Under the pieces are notes generated by a model. The model did no database searches, was not told where the DNA came from, and saw only the letters and a list, made by a program, of their open reading frames with translations. Source: Gonocerus acuteangulatus (lineage: Eukaryota > Arthropoda > Insecta > Hemiptera > Coreidae). Taken from it: DNA of 64,000 nt. The stretch covers positions 61,626,704-61,690,703 of the forward strand of contig OX328124.1 in the NCBI GenBank assembly GCA_946811695.1, written 5' to 3'. A program made the position numbers and the translations under genes. Positions 1-12,377 of this stretch are shown here, piece after piece (the stretch's first letter is position 1; each line of letters opens with the position of its first letter).

Positions 1-997
1 CTTTACACTTACTCAAGTTGAGCCTTAGGCCTATTTTCTCTCCAGCACTTATTAGTTCCTTTGCCATAGTCGCAATTTCTTCAATCGACTTCCCGATAAT
101 GAGAGTATCGTCAGCAAATTCCAGATGGTTGAGAAACTCTCCATCTATATTTATGCCAAATTCACTCCATTCCAGGGCGTCAATAACATCTTGCAAAACA
201 GTATTAAAAAGTTTTGGTGAGAAAATATCTCTTTGCTTAACACCCTTGGCTACAGGAATTTGGATCTGTTGTTTTCCTAACTTATATATTGCCTGGCTCT
301 TTTTATACATTTCCTGAATCAGTTTTATGGTTATTTTATTTAGCTGCCTCTTCTTCAGACTTTGCCTTATGGCAGTAATCTTTATGCTGTCAAAAGCTTT
401 CTCATAATCGAGAAACAGCAGGCATAATGGCTTCCCATAGTCCTTTGCTTTCCTAATTAATTGGTTAACGGTGAATATGTGGTCAATAGTAAAAAACCCA
501 CGCCTGAAGCCCACTTGGTTCATCGTTATGCCTATGTCTAGATCAGTGCTAATTCGGTTATATAAGACTCTTGCAAAGACTTTGTACATACAATTGAGAA
601 GGCTTAGAGGCCTGCAATTCCTTAGGTCACGCTTGTCTCCTTTTTTGTGAAGAAGGATCAGTTTTGCTGTGCTCCATTCACCAGGAAATGTTGAATTCTC
701 CAAACATTGGTTAAAAATATTTTTTAATTTCAATATAGCTGTTTCTTCTCCTGCTTTTATCATCTCCGATGTGAGACCGTCTAATCCCCCTGCTTTCCCA
801 TCTTTCATACACCTTACAGCTTCTTCAACTTCTTCGAACCTGATCTCTTCTTCTTCCTTGTTCCATACATCTACAGTAATATCTTCCTCATCAGTTTCTT
901 CATCTCGATAAAGAGTAGAATAGTAATTCCTAATCCTGATCCTATTTTGATCAATACAGGATCCTGACCTGTATTGATCAAAATAGTACATCAATAG
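1..997 (-). CDS. RTE-type non-LTR reverse transcriptase, partial, runs off left edge
   Basis: Read on the minus strand from 997, the frame is open for 332 codons to base 2 with no stop. It contains reverse-transcriptase blocks in order: GLDGLTSEMIKAG (fingers), LRNCRPLSLLNCMYKVFARVL, LLFLDYEKAFDSI carrying the first catalytic Asp (near 390-430), VKQRDIFSPKLFN, and the FADD box at 107-118, followed by KIGLRLNLSKCK. The LEFADDTLI... and KxGLxLNxSKxK patterns are typical of the RTE clade. The enzyme copies element RNA at a nicked target. The domain start near 940 abuts the large palindrome at 961, so upstream endonuclease sequence is missing and the copy is 5' truncated or disrupted. The open frame suggests a fairly young insertion. 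The rest lies left of the window. Confidence 0.8.
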
Positions 998-1425
998 TTA
1001 AAAAGTCCGACTCGCAGGAACTGCGTCATCTTAGCGTGGTTCCTAGTGACATTTGGAAAGCTTTGAATAGAAATGACCAGCTTTTTTTTAGTATTAAAAA
1101 ATGTTAACATTTCGAAGAAATGGGGTAGAGTAGGCTCGCAAAGCACAGGAAACTGACAGTAGCCAACTTACACAGAAGCGGATAATTCTTAATCCTCATT
1201 CTTGAGGAAGGCTGTATAAGTCAATACAAATATCTACTGAAAACGTACTCATTTTTCTTCGGACTTAGATCGGTAAGACTCAGATTTCTGGTCCCTTTGA
1301 GGTAACGGAGGATTTGTTTTGCTACCATCCTGTGATCATGTACATAACACGTGCTGTACTGCATTAAAAACCTACTGGATACGAAATATCTGGTCTTGTA
1401 CCAATTGATAGGTAAAGGAGTGACC

Positions 1426-1640
1426 CTATAAAATTTTGATAAGGGTATCCTGAAAGAACTTTTTCTCGAGTTTAAGGCTAGGTATCATTGGGGTCGACAG
1501 AGGATTGCACTCGTCCATTTTATATTTTCTTAGCAATTCATCAATATAGAAAGACATAGTAGTTTTTAAAGGTAGAAATATGGCAAGTGGATGAAGCACA
1601 TTTCGAGTAGAACCAAAACGAACTATGACACTTGGATGAC
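1426..1640 (-). pseudogene. Ty1/copia reverse-transcriptase fragment (left arm)
   Basis: The minus-strand translation includes MSFYIDELLRKYKMDECNPL followed by STPM, close to the copia-family stretch in which a helix ending in LL-(K/E)-(K/R)-(F/Y)-x-M precedes the D/E-C-N-P-x-STPM motif after the RT core. Only this short part is recognisable, and flanking sequence has no matching frame. It is a dead remnant duplicated in the right arm. Confidence 0.6.
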
Positions 1641-1974
1641 AAAAACTCTTGGCAAACAAAAATATGAATAGAATGTAGACAGTAAAAAGTAAATATACAA
1701 TGACTGAATTAGTATTATACTTATTATACACGGGCTACACCGTGTGGAGCCCGTGTCGGGACCGTGTTCTAACCGTGCCCCGGCCGTGCCCCGTTGGGAC
1801 ACGATAAAACAATCACACCAGCATTTTCAATGCACTCGTTCACGCGGGGACACGGACATTCTTTCCCGGCTCGGCCTGGCTCCCTCTCTCAGTTGTGCAG
1901 CACTGTTTAATTACATAATTGCAATTATCATTAATAATAAATTGTTCACTTGGTTATTAATGACTTGCCTGAGA

Positions 1975-2300
1975 CACACTGCTAAACGCTCAGTAGGTGA
2001 ATGCGCACATGTAATGGTGTCTACTGTTTCGTGAGACAGTACTTCAAGAAGTAAAACATTAAAACATTTTTTGGACATTCGGAAATAACCAAAGAATTTA
2101 GTTTAACGTCCAATCGTTTTTATGCAGATTGGCAAATTCTCCTTCCAGCTTACGCATACGTCAAGTCGGATGCACGCCCAATCTTTTTCTAGATTCTCTC
2201 TTTGCTCTTCATCAAGTACAATTGCAATTGCTGCTAAAACTTCTTCGGAAAAGTACATATTTGAGGCACAAATAGATGACATGGCGACGGCCCGGACGGA
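1975..2300 (-). pseudogene. PIF/Harbinger transposase fragment (left arm)
   Basis: Across shifting minus-strand frames it reads LDEEQRE, then GVHP, then an R-K-L-E-G-E-F stretch and FGYF-like sequence, ending near TERLAVCLR. This order matches the N-terminal part of Harbinger/HARBI1-type transposases (WVHP...KR..GEF......FF.YFRM...SP.ERLA.CLR). Frameshifts and stops make it non-functional. Family assignment is from remembered motif order. Confidence 0.45.
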
Positions 2301-2493
2301 ACTGTCGGAATAGCATGGATGGAGGCCCGGCTGGGGCCCGGTCTCCACTCGGTTACAAAGGACTGGTGAAGGCTGGGGTCTACCCGGGCACGGTACAGCG
2401 TAAATATGCCTTTATTCTTAATCAAGTTCTATTAGTCTTTTTTAATAATTTACTTAATTATCGAAATAACATATGATCTATATTAATTCATGC

Positions 2494-2707
2494 AATGTTG
2501 GGCAAAACTAAAAACTAAAACTAAAATTAAAACTAAATTCACTTTTTGGAATAAAGTAAAACTAAACTAAAAATTGCAACCTAAAAAAAAAAACTAAAAC
2601 TAAAATTTTACTAATAAATGGATTTTAACTAAACTAAAACTAAATCTTTGGGAATTGACTAAAAACTAAACTAAAAATTTAGTTTAGTTTAGTTTTACTA
2701 AAATTAA
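2494..2707 (+). repeat. AAACTAA-rich element at the palindrome centre, possible hAT-like MITE
   Basis: Begins CAATGTTGGGCAAAACTAA, similar to the CAGTGTTGGGC termini of many hAT elements, and consists largely of AAACTAA-type units ending in an internal palindrome. The same sequence recurs in reverse complement at about 6429-6627, sharing the single-copy words CACTTTTTGGAATAAA and CTTTGGGAATTGACT. It separates the arms of the 3.3 kb palindrome. I cannot define both ends or a target duplication, so the hAT label is tentative. Confidence 0.45.
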
Positions 2708-2899
2708 ATGAATTAATATAAATCATATGTTATTTCGATAATTAAGTAAATTATTGAAACTAATAGAACTTGCTTAAGAATAAAGGCCTATTGATGCTGT
2801 AGAGCCCGGCATGGGTAGAGCCTGGGCCTTTGTAACCTAGTAGAGACCGGACCACGGCTGGGTCTCCGTCCATGCTATTCCGACAGTTGCGTGCGGGCC

Positions 2900-3215
2900 G
2901 TGGTCGTGTCGTCTATTTGTGCCTCAAAAGTTATTTGCTCTTCAGCAATTGCGATTGCACTTGATGAAGAGCAAAGAGAGAAACTACAAGAAGATTGGGC
3001 GTGCATCCGACTTGACGTAAGCGTAAGCTGGAAGGAGAATTCGTCAAGCTGTTTAAAAAACGACTGGACGATGAAATTAAATTCTTTGGTTATTTTCGAA
3101 TGCCCAAAAAAATGTTTTAATGTTTTACTTCTTGAAGTAGGGTCTCAAAAAACGGAAGACATCGCCCGGAGCGCATTCACCAACTGAGCGATTAGCTGTG
3201 TGTCTCAGCCAAGAC
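2900..3215 (+). pseudogene. PIF/Harbinger transposase fragment (right arm)
   Basis: Plus-strand mirror of the left-arm fragment: LDEEQREK, GVHP, KRKLEGEFVKLFKKRLDDE, IKFFGYFRMPKKMF and later TERLAVCLS, spread over different frames. The pieces are better preserved here than in the left arm and give the main support for a Harbinger assignment. The catalytic DDE region is not seen. Confidence 0.5.
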
Positions 3216-3545
3216 ATTAATAACTAAGAGAACAATTTATTATTACTGATAATTGCAATTGTGTAATTAAACAGTACTGCACAGCTGAGATAGGGGGCCG
3301 GGCCGGGCCGGAAAAGGCACGACGTAGTGTGAACGAGTCCATTGAAAATGTTGGTGTGATTGTTTCACCGTGTCCCAGCCGTGGCACTGCCCTGGCTCGG
3401 TACGGTCAAGCTTGAATCAACCTTAAGCTAGACTCAGGTTTTGACCTAAGGTCCATTATAAACAGAAGGGAGTTAATACAATCTATATATTACTAATTCA
3501 GTCATTGTATATCTACTTTGTACTGTCTACATTCTATTCATATTT

Positions 3546-3779
3546 TTGTTTGCCAAGAGTTTTTGTCATCCACGTTTTATAGTTCGTAGAGGCTTTACTC
3601 GAAATGCGCTTCATCCACTTTCCATATTTCTACCTTTAAAAACTACTATGTCTTTCTATATTGATGAATTGCTAAGAAAATATAATATGGACGAGTGCAA
3701 TCCTCTGTCGACCCCAATGATACCTAGCCTTAAACTCGAGAAAAAGTTCTTTCAGCATACCCTTATAAAAATCTTATAG
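3546..3779 (+). pseudogene. Ty1/copia reverse-transcriptase fragment (right arm)
   Basis: Mirror copy of the left-arm fragment, reading SFYIDELLRKYNMDECNPL then STPM. It differs from its partner at several codons (for example K to N before MDEC). The two copies have therefore diverged since the inverted duplication. No other copia domain (protease, integrase, RNase H) is recognisable nearby. Confidence 0.6.
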
Positions 3780-4309
3780 GATAACTCCTTTACCTATCTA
3801 TTGGTACAAGACCAGATATTTCTTATTCAGTGAGGTTTTTTAATCCAGTAGAACACGTTTTATGGATATGATCACAGGATAGCAGCAAAAGAAATTCTCC
3901 ATTACCTCAAAGGGACCAGAAATCTGAGTCTTACCGATCTAACTCCGAAGAAATGGTGAGTACGTTTTCAATAGATAATTGTATTGACTTATACAGTCTT
4001 CCTCAAGAATGAGGATTAAGAATTATCTGCTTCTGTGTAAGTTGGCTCCTGTCAGTTTCCTGAGCTTTGTGATGCCTAATCTACCCCATTTCTTCGAAAT
4101 GTTAACATTTTTTAATACTAGGAAAAGCTGGTAATTTCTATTCAAAGCTTTCCAAATGTCACTAGGAACCACGCTAAGATGACGCAGTTCCTGCGAGTCA
4201 GACTTTTTAACTATTGATGTACTATTTTGATCAATACAGATCAGGATATCACCAATTCTTTGGAGAAACTGTGGCTTTTTCTCGTAATTTGAAAATATAC
4301 GTTCTTTGA

Positions 4310-4395
4310 TAAACTAAATAAGTAAACTAAAAACTAAAACTAAACTAAAATCACAAATTTAGGTCTCTTTTACTAAACTAAACTAATTACATTAC
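4310..4395 (+). repeat. AAACTAA-rich fragment
   Basis: Short relative of the 2494-2707 element, with repeated AAACTAAA units that invert to TTTACTAAACTAAACTAA near 4370-4390. Confidence 0.35.
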
Positions 4396-4397
4396 TA

Positions 4398-4480
4398 AAA
4401 AAGTCCGACTCGCAGGAACTGCCTCATCTTAGCGCGGTTCCGTTCTTATCCCTAGTCTAATTTCGAAAGATTAAAATAGA
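4398..4480 (+). repeat. Third copy of the CCGACTCGCAGGAACTGC repeat
   Basis: Matches the palindrome arm ends (1006 onward, and 4125-4205 inverted) through the CCGACTCGCAGGAACTGCnTCATCTTAGCG word, but lies outside the palindrome. A more diverged copy starts near 20488 (ACGACTCGCAGAATCTGC, then GTGTCATTTGGAAAACTT). This is therefore an interspersed repeat family. Confidence 0.5.
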
Positions 4481-4624
4481 AGCAGTTATTATTTTGTTGA
4501 GAGGAGATCGTTGACCGTTGATGATGCAAGGTAGGGATTGTCCGGGTTCGGTCACTGCTACTTAATAATACATACCCCATATGTGTATGTATATGGGCAT
4601 ATATATGTATATATGTGTGCGTGT

Positions 4625-4760
<136 letters not shown>

Positions 4761-4785
4761 TATATTAGTGTTAAATATGTCCTAC

Positions 4786-4839
4786 TTGTATTTACAGCCC
4801 TGATGAAGGCTTGAAGTTCAAGCCGAAACGTCGGCACAA
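4786..4839 (+). ncRNA. Hammerhead ribozyme motif (type I, Penelope-like)
   Basis: Conserved core boxes are CTGATGA (4800-4806) and GAAA (4825-4828), separated by a hairpin stem II made from GGCTTG and CAAGCC (4808-4824). After GAAA the sequence CGTC supplies a very short stem III (AC with GT) and the cleavage-site GTC ending at 4832. Stem I is GCC (4797-4799) with GGC (4833-4835), extended beyond a bulge by TTGT (4786-4789) with ACAA (4836-4839). Such minimal stem III is the form described for Penelope-like element ribozymes, which are thought to work best as dimers. The predicted role is self-cleavage of the element RNA. Activity is not shown by sequence alone. Confidence 0.75.
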
Positions 4840-5069
4840 TAAAACCATTTTTACGATAAAAGTAGCAGTGACCGAACCCCGACAGTTATTGTTTTGGTTC
4901 CAACAGTCTTGAAAGGTAGGATTTACAATCTTACCTGGAAGGGTCGGCATCACTAGAAACATTCCCGCTAGTTACAAGGTCTTGGAATCTTGGAACTCTA
5001 TATTTCTAACAATAAATTGTTTTTGTTATTTTACTAAACCTGTTTTATTTTCGAATACATTATCCAACT

Positions 5070-5640
5070 ATAAGCAATTAAAAAATAACAAGGAATAAAA
5101 AACAGACAAAAAGAACAGTTCGAATAAGCGAAATCAATTACTTTAAAGCTTTAAGCTCTTATTTCTCCGATTGTCATCGCCTAATCAAAACTTTCATTAG
5201 AACCTTTTATGTAGAGCATTTAATAAGCTTTCTAATGGTATTCTTCCGTTTACCAAGATTTTCAACCGTTTTCGAGATATTAATGAAAGTTCCCAAAATT
5301 TACATTATTTCTAGCAACAGAAAATTGGTCTCATTTTTCATATCCTGTTTTACACACAAAATTTTCCCAACATAAGAAATTACAAAAATAAAAAACAAAG
5401 GGAAGGAGACAAAAATTACAAAAAGAACGACAAAAACCCATTCTTAAGAACAAAACAGACGTATTTGAAGTTTTAAGCACTTATTTCTCCGATTGACATA
5501 ACCTAATCAAAAATAGTTTTAGAATATTTTTTGTAGAGAATTTAGAAAGCTTTCAGATAGTTTCTATCCACTTACCACGATTTCCCAACCGTGTTCGAGA
5601 TATTAATGAAAGTATACGAAGTTCCCAAAACTTTTCTTGT
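5070..5640 (+). repeat. Two diverged direct repeats, about 315 bp each
   Basis: Two successive blocks (about 5070-5320 and 5380-5630) share words in the same order: CTTATTTCTCCGATTG, CCTAATCAAAA, AGCTTTC, TTTACCA or CTTACCA, CAACCG, and TTCGAGATATTAATGAAAGT. Many differences mean an old tandem duplication of an unidentified repeat. Related text continues toward 5900 and 35165-35230. No coding potential is seen. Confidence 0.55.
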
Positions 5641-5929
5641 CCGTTCATAAAATATTTTATTCTAACCCTTCCTTAACTCCAAACGTAACAAAACTTCCAA
5701 CATATTAGTTTTAATGAAAGTAGAACATGCAGATAATGTTTCAACTGAATCCCGTAATTCTAAGTACCCAAACCAAAAACGGTATTCAAAAATTATTTTT
5801 CCAATTTTCTCGAAAACGGTTAAAGCTATCGCCTTGAAAATGGTTCCATTCGTTTTCCTAGCCCAAGAAGCCTATAAAAAGAGTACTTACAAGCTTATGA
5901 ACTCAAAAACGTAAGCGTTACGATTTTTT

Positions 5930-6072
5930 TTGCGCGAATTTCGCCCCAAATGCCATCTTCCAGTGGGCGGATTTTGCTGGTTAACGAACTTGACCTTTCA
6001 AATTGGACGACGGATTTTCGTACCAAATTTCATCAAAATCGGACTATCAGGGAAGCCAGAAATGAGCGAACA

Positions 6073-6156
<84 letters not shown>
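5930..6156 (+). repeat. Interspersed repeat 3' end with (TA)n tail
   Basis: The stretch TTTCGTACCAAATTTCATCA, followed by AAATCGG, resembles 3' tails of common arthropod repeats that end in simple sequence. It is followed by a (TA)n tract of about 80 bases (6075-6156). The parent element was not identified. Confidence 0.4.
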
Positions 6157-6158
<2 letters not shown>

Positions 6159-6251
6159 AATTTGAACTACCATCATTTTCGGTTTCCAGAGGTTCTGAAA
6201 CGCAAAATTTTCTAGTCGGCACTTCCGGATTGTTTCATTGTATCAACTCTA

Positions 6252-6290
6252 TAAGCGGGGTTCCTCCCTATGAGGGAGGGAGGAACCGCG
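6252..6290. repeat. GC-rich hairpin
   Basis: AGCGGGGTTCCTCCCT (6252-6267) pairs with AGGGAGGAACCGCGCT (6275-6290), a 16-bp stem with one mismatch and a 7-base loop. It lies in otherwise AT-rich repeat debris. The right side resembles the TTAGCGCGGTTCC word near 4430. Confidence 0.7.
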
Positions 6291-6312
6291 CTAAAACGGA
6301 GTCCATATGATT

Positions 6313-6627
6313 AATAATTATACAAATCTAAAACTAAACTAAAACTAAAACTAAAAATACAACATTAGTTTAGTTTTAGTTAGGGAAAACTAACGTTAGT
6401 TTAGCCCAACACTGAATTCATGTTATTTTAGTAAAACTAAACTAAACTAAACTAAAGCTTTAATTTAGTTTTTAGTCAATTCCCAAAGATTTAGTTTTAG
6501 TTTAGTTAAAATCCATTAATTAGTATAATTTTAGTTTTTTTTAGGTTGCAATTTTAGTTTAGCTTTAGTTTATTCCAAAAAGTGAATTTAGTTTTAGTTT
6601 TTAGTTTTGCCCAACATTGGTTACAAG
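6313..6627 (-). repeat. AAACTAA-rich element, reverse copy, with hAT-like ends
   Basis: The reverse complement of 6429-6627 matches 2494-2707 and begins CCAATGTTGGGC. Next to it, at about 6404-6414, is GCCCAACACTG, the reverse of the hAT-type end CAGTGTTGGGC, leading into more AAACTAA units down to about 6313. Two related elements in tandem or nested is the simplest reading. Confidence 0.45.
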
Positions 6628-6639
6628 TGAGGTAGTTCA

Positions 6640-7960
6640 TAATATATATTTCATCGTATTATTTATTTTTCTTTATTCTTCGTCCTGGAAAATGTCCAAC
6701 TTTACGTGGGTTGGATTTTACTCTTTATTATGATAAACTTACCTCTTATGTAGTCTTTCCGATGTACAGTTATATAAATAACAGGGGAAAAGGAAAAGGA
6801 AATTGCAGATACAAAGAAAACAAAGTGATTGAACAATGTTCTTGTATTTTCCACATATACGGCACAATGTGACCCATATCCTTCGATCAAGTATATGTTT
6901 AATATAGACTTATTTTATGTAATAATAGTCATTAATTATATAATGTAATATTATTATGTACAATGGTACTAAACTGTACACACAATTGGCAATAAGTTCA
7001 GCGAAGCTAGATGGAGATTGCGCTAGCGAGTGAGACTTTGGGTGCACTTGAGTGATTTTTATTATTATTATTATTTTTTTTTAATTTTTCATATATTTTT
7101 TGTCCCCGGCACACAAAAAATCAAAGCTTAAAATTTAATATGTCAAAGTTCCTTATTTTGCAAACCAAAAAGAAAAATAAGGAAAAAGAAGAAATGTTTT
7201 ATTGCTTTCACTTATTGCAAAATCAATCTACTTAGATATTTGAATTTCCATCAGTAAAAAATTGCATACAGATAAATTTAATAGGCTCTCAGCTATAACT
7301 ATTCGCGTTCTACTTTCTTCTTTCTGTGGATAGAAATGTTTGACTCTTTCTTGTAATTTAATTTTATAAGTCTTGATGGCACTTGATTTACAAGAGGAAT
7401 ATTGTAGTTCGTTGAGAATCGATACCTTTATTCTTATTTTATAATTACAACCGGTCGATTCTTCTGAAGAAGAGAGAGTCAAACAGTTTATCCATCTACA
7501 ATATATGCAAAAGATCACTTTTATATTTCATTAATTACCTTTCTGTACACATGAGAAAAATCATCTAAACAACGTAGATTGGTGTTCAGCTCATATGTCA
7601 TATATAAAAATTGTGACTTCAAAATAGGTCCATACAGCAGAATTTTTTTAATACTGATAGATAATTGTTATAAAAAATATACTTAAATAGTTCTTTCAAA
7701 AACCTGGCAATAGAGATCTGTAAAGTAAGTATCTTTATAGGGTTTTAATATAGAAAATGGACGTAATAGTTAAGGAAAAAGAAATGTATTAATAATACAA
7801 TAACAAAAAAAAATATGTAAACATATTGCTAGGGGATTCGAGGCGGACATTTTTCAATCAGCTACGTAACTACACTGCAAACAGGTTTGTGAAAAGCGCT
7901 GTTACAAACAGTAGCAGTACACCGAGCTTCTACGCCACATTGAGATTACATGAACAAAAA
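6640..7960. other. Unassigned intergenic stretch
   Basis: AT-rich DNA between the repeat cluster and the presumed 3' UTR end. I see no recognisable gene, transposon or RNA. A (ATT)n tract occurs around 7060-7080. Two open frames of 62 and 96 codons on the minus strand have no family features. Confidence 0.5.
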
Positions 7961-10900
7961 TAACATAGTATAAGGCCAATGACGTTTATTATTTTTTATC
8001 TTCATAAAGGAACAAAATTACACTTTTAAAATATTTTTTTAGATATAATATATTGTCAGAACCCTCGGATGTCGAGGTAACACCTAACCAAGATGGCTGG
8101 GCCCTATTTAAATCCAGCTAACACTACATCTTATAGACCACATAACTAGCGACTCAAATAAATATAACAAGGGAGAGGTAGAGCGACAGATACAGAGATA
8201 GAGAGAGAGAGTGACAATACGAGAAAAACGAACCAAAATGCATAGCCTCAAAACTATTGTTTTGATTAAGCATTTTTTTTTTTAAATGTAGGTGTTTTTT
8301 TTTTGTTGTCAAGTTCTTCAACAAAATTTAATTTTATTGTGAATTGGTTTTAATTGGATATCGTACGGTGATATGTAATGTTACTTGTAAAAACTATCAA
8401 GCTTTTTTTTTTCTTTCCTATGTCGTCTAGTCCAAGTGGCTATATTTGTATCCTATAAAACCAGCAGCTTTAAATCGTATGTCGAGGGGTGAAACAAACA
8501 TAGTAATTTTGGAAAGGGGATACATTCTACTTAAATAAAGAATATAATTCATCCAAATTCGAAATTATTCCCATAATTATGTTAATGGACCAAACGACAT
8601 TTTATTCTTTATGGCTATACGCTAAGCTTCCCAATAATCGTTAACAAGAGTAGAAAATCTAAAGAAGAAAATTTAATAAAAGAAATCAAATTAAAATAAC
8701 AAAATATTTAAATACAACATAACCTATACACATCGACTTAGAACGAGAAATAAATGGATGAATTATCACAAATATTCCCATTGTCTTTTAATCCTACCTC
8801 CTACTTTCCTCACCTGTACTAGGGATGGACTGCACCAATAAAACAGTACAAATAAACAAAAAATACTATAGAAATAAAACTATTCACAATTTTGGCTAAA
8901 ATTATAAAATGATCTATTTTATATTTAAAAATTTACCTTATATAAATATTGTTCAAATATGAAAAAATATATTTATTTTTGTTAGAATTTTAAAACAATT
9001 TGAGTACAAAAACACCGCTTCTTATATTGCTCGAGTCTAATATTTACTTTAAATTTTAAACTTTAAATATTTAATGTATTAAAGCTGCCTTAGAAAAAGT
9101 GAGATCAAATTATATTTGATTTATTTGTTTTTCTATTTGAGATTGTTTTGTAATCGGATCTAATATCACATACAGTTTAAATTGAGAGGGTCTATCTTTA
9201 AGATATGTAAGAAGTTGGCCTGTTGATTATTTTTCTGGATTGTCGTATAATTCTTGGATTATAAACCGGTAATAACAGATGGATCAAAAGAAAAATTTAT
9301 TTATTAAAAATAATGACAATTATGAGTTTTTTTTTTTTTTTTTTTGTTTAAAATGCAGACCAACTTCATATATTCCCAAAAGTTTAGTCTCAATATAAAA
9401 ACCTGCAAGTGACTTCGCTTATGAAGGTTTTGTCCATTTACCCAAAGAGGCGTGTTTCACAGAAACAAGTAGGATTCCTCTAGGTGTTTTGTTTTTGTGG
9501 GGAAAACGTATGTATACTATAGCCGATTACGAAGCTAATTGTCCAGGGCTCTGTGGCTAACACGCTAGGTTTAGTATGGCCTATATAATATAGGATAAGC
9601 TACACTCTCTCAACCTAACAAATACTCAACAATAAAAGTTCACAACTCAACAAAATAAATTACTACCCCTGGCCTAACGCTGGAAATAGGATTCACAAAT
9701 GATTTTACAAAAGGAGACATTTCTCATAAAAAAGTATACACGAATATGTACACAATGATAGGCTACACTCAACCACAACTTAAAATATCAACCACTTTTC
9801 TCATTGCTTTCATACATACATATATGTGTGTGAATATAAAATATATATATTTATATTATGTATGGACTATATGCGTTTGTATACAATTGTTATACAGTTA
9901 ACGCATATAGCTATAGATTAACTGAAAATTATTCTATAATCGACAGTCAATAATAATATAATCGTGCTCTATAAATTGAACTGAGACAATTACTACTCTA
10001 TTATTTACAACATTACAATGAATATGCTGTATACAGTAGTTGTGAAGCTGCCTTCAAGGCAAATAATCAATGACAAGAAATGTAGCTGGTATAAGTTAAA
10101 TAGATTGAATATGGCAAGATACTAAAAATGAAATAAAAAATAATAGCCAAGCTGGCAATTCAGATTTTTTTTTTAAAGAAAAGGAATTTTTTTGCTCGGC
10201 AGAACTGTTAAGAACGAAGCAGTGTAACGTCTATGATTTATTCGAAAAAAGCTAGGCTACCAAATGGTTACTCAGGAAATGCCTGAGTCGATTTAGAGAG
10301 AATTTAAGCTTCAATCATGATAAACAATCTGCTTCAGAATTCTGAAGCCCAGTGAAGTAGATTTCATCAATTTCACTGGCGAGATTCCAAAAAAAGGTCA
10401 CTTCGAAGAGCGCGCGACTTATTTTGACAAGGTTTTTGCATTCGCCTGTCTGAATTACAACTTTGACCAGCTACAGAGCCTCACAATTCATAAGAGGGAA
10501 CAATATATAATATTTCTAAACATTAGTCCATGGTATCAAAATACAATATTTTTCATTTACAATCAATCATGTTCATTATTTTCACAAGCTGGCTACAACA
10601 AATGACAGTTATCCTTAACATAGTATTATTCTAAAGTACATTAAGTATTGCTTTTCTTTTGAGTTTTAACTCTTATTAAACGACAAGGGGTGAGAAAGAG
10701 AGAGAGAGAAATACTGGGTGGGATCGTAGGATAAGAGGAAGGAGAGGTGTTATTAAACCATTATATATCTAAATTTTATGTATAAATATATATAATATAT
10801 AGAGTTATGTATATATATTTATATATATATATAATATTTATATAGGCGCGCTCACTATAAGAACTGACTTCTATCTCCATATTGCTCGCCATCTTCTCTT

Positions 10901-12328
10901 ATAATGCATCCAACGAATAAAATATGTGTTTTTTTATATATATATTTCTATATAACAAATCCGGTTATTTATCAACAATTATTTTAACTTTTATATTTAG
11001 CGGATATCATAAAGTACGCCATAGGAAAGAGTGAGCTGTTAATATTATACATTTGGGTCACACTAGAAGCTACATTTATAGAGGGAGAGTTTATTTTTTT
11101 TTTTTATAATATGTACAATATCAATATGATTTTATAAAAAATCAAACAATAGAAAAACTTGCCCACTAGAATTCAAGTCAAACATCCCCAAAAAACCTAT
11201 TTAACTAAATTTGTTGTTAATAAAATTTAAATATGTACAAAAAATAATTTAATACTTATGTAGAGTATGCTATTCATTTTTAGTAACAATAACAATAGCA
11301 TACCTTCATCATATTCTTTATTGGGATGTTATACTATGGAGGTATACTTGTAGTATTTAACATGTCTAGGTATTTCTTCTCTTTTATTCTTTTTTTAAAT
11401 AAAATTTAGGCCATCCGTAATATTCATTCCCAGAAACTAAAGAAATATTATTTTCTGCAACAACCTGATTATATGGAAGAACTGCCTCGATTAAAATCGC
11501 AACATGTGCCGGATTTTTAATGAAAATAATTCACTGCTACAAATCATATTCTCTTAATAAATACCATGTTGGTCCAATGTGACTTGATTATCAATGGATA
11601 TCTTGATAGAATAAAATGTCTCCTGTATTCCCATAGAAATATTTAATAGAATACCCTGTAAGTATTAAAATATGAATTCATTTTCTTAACAAAAAAATTA
11701 ACAACGCTATATATCATTCGTCAATAAAGGCTTAGTATATATTTTTCAAGACCCGACAAACTCTCGAAATTTCGAACGTAAAAAATAAGAAAAAATAATT
11801 TCTAGAAGAAATAATTCTTTAGTATTATTTAATCATTAGATCCTCCTATACTTTACTACCAGTTCCCTACCGAATAAAATTGCCATCATAACAATGACAA
11901 AGGAAAATATAGAATATAAAGTAAGATACTATATCGTACTACTTCAAAAATCATAATAACGTAAAAATAAATCCCAGTAAGGAAAAATTCGTCAACAATA
12001 ATAACAATTTATAGCGACAATCGATATTTTTTGCACTTTTTTTTAATAAACAGTATAAGTATATGATGTGCACTTATATTATGCGCCCAAATATTATTTA
12101 CATATATCTTTATAAGATTAAAATACTCCATGCATAAAAGTGAGCTGGTGTTTTGTTACATGTAGAAGAGAACAAAACACGTTTTACACGCCTAAGAAGG
12201 ACTCTGTTATGAAAATAAAGGAGAGGAAATGGGGTTTACAATAATTTTTCCTTCATTATATAAAATTAAAGGCGCTACTTGGATATATGGTTTAATATAG
12301 TGATTGGGTGATTTATTGTTTAAATTAT

Positions 12329-12377
<49 letters not shown>

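Larger units (their letters stand above)
961..2494 (+). repeat. Left arm of a 3.3 kb imperfect palindrome
   Basis: This 1.53 kb arm matches the reverse complement of 2708-4247 along its length, with pairing coordinates summing to about 5200-5209. Examples are the 987-998 segment against 4211-4222 and 2460-2477 against 2722-2739. The arms differ by scattered substitutions and small indels, so they are diverged copies and not an exact assembly mirror. The outer end at 961 overlaps a short palindrome built on TTGATCAA (942-988). Inside the arm are a copia fragment, a Harbinger fragment and a GC-rich block (1728-1900) starting with a 9-bp stem, ACACGGGCT with AGCCCGTGT. Confidence 0.85.
2708..4247 (-). 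repeat. Right arm of the 3.3 kb imperfect palindrome
   Basis: Inverted partner of 961-2494. It carries the same debris in mirror order: Harbinger-like sequence (about 2900-3215) and then a copia-like fragment (3546-3779), both now on the plus strand. The outer end near 4247 repeats the TTGATCAA-containing end of the left arm. The arms are separated by the AAACTAA-rich element at 2494-2707. Confidence 0.85.
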
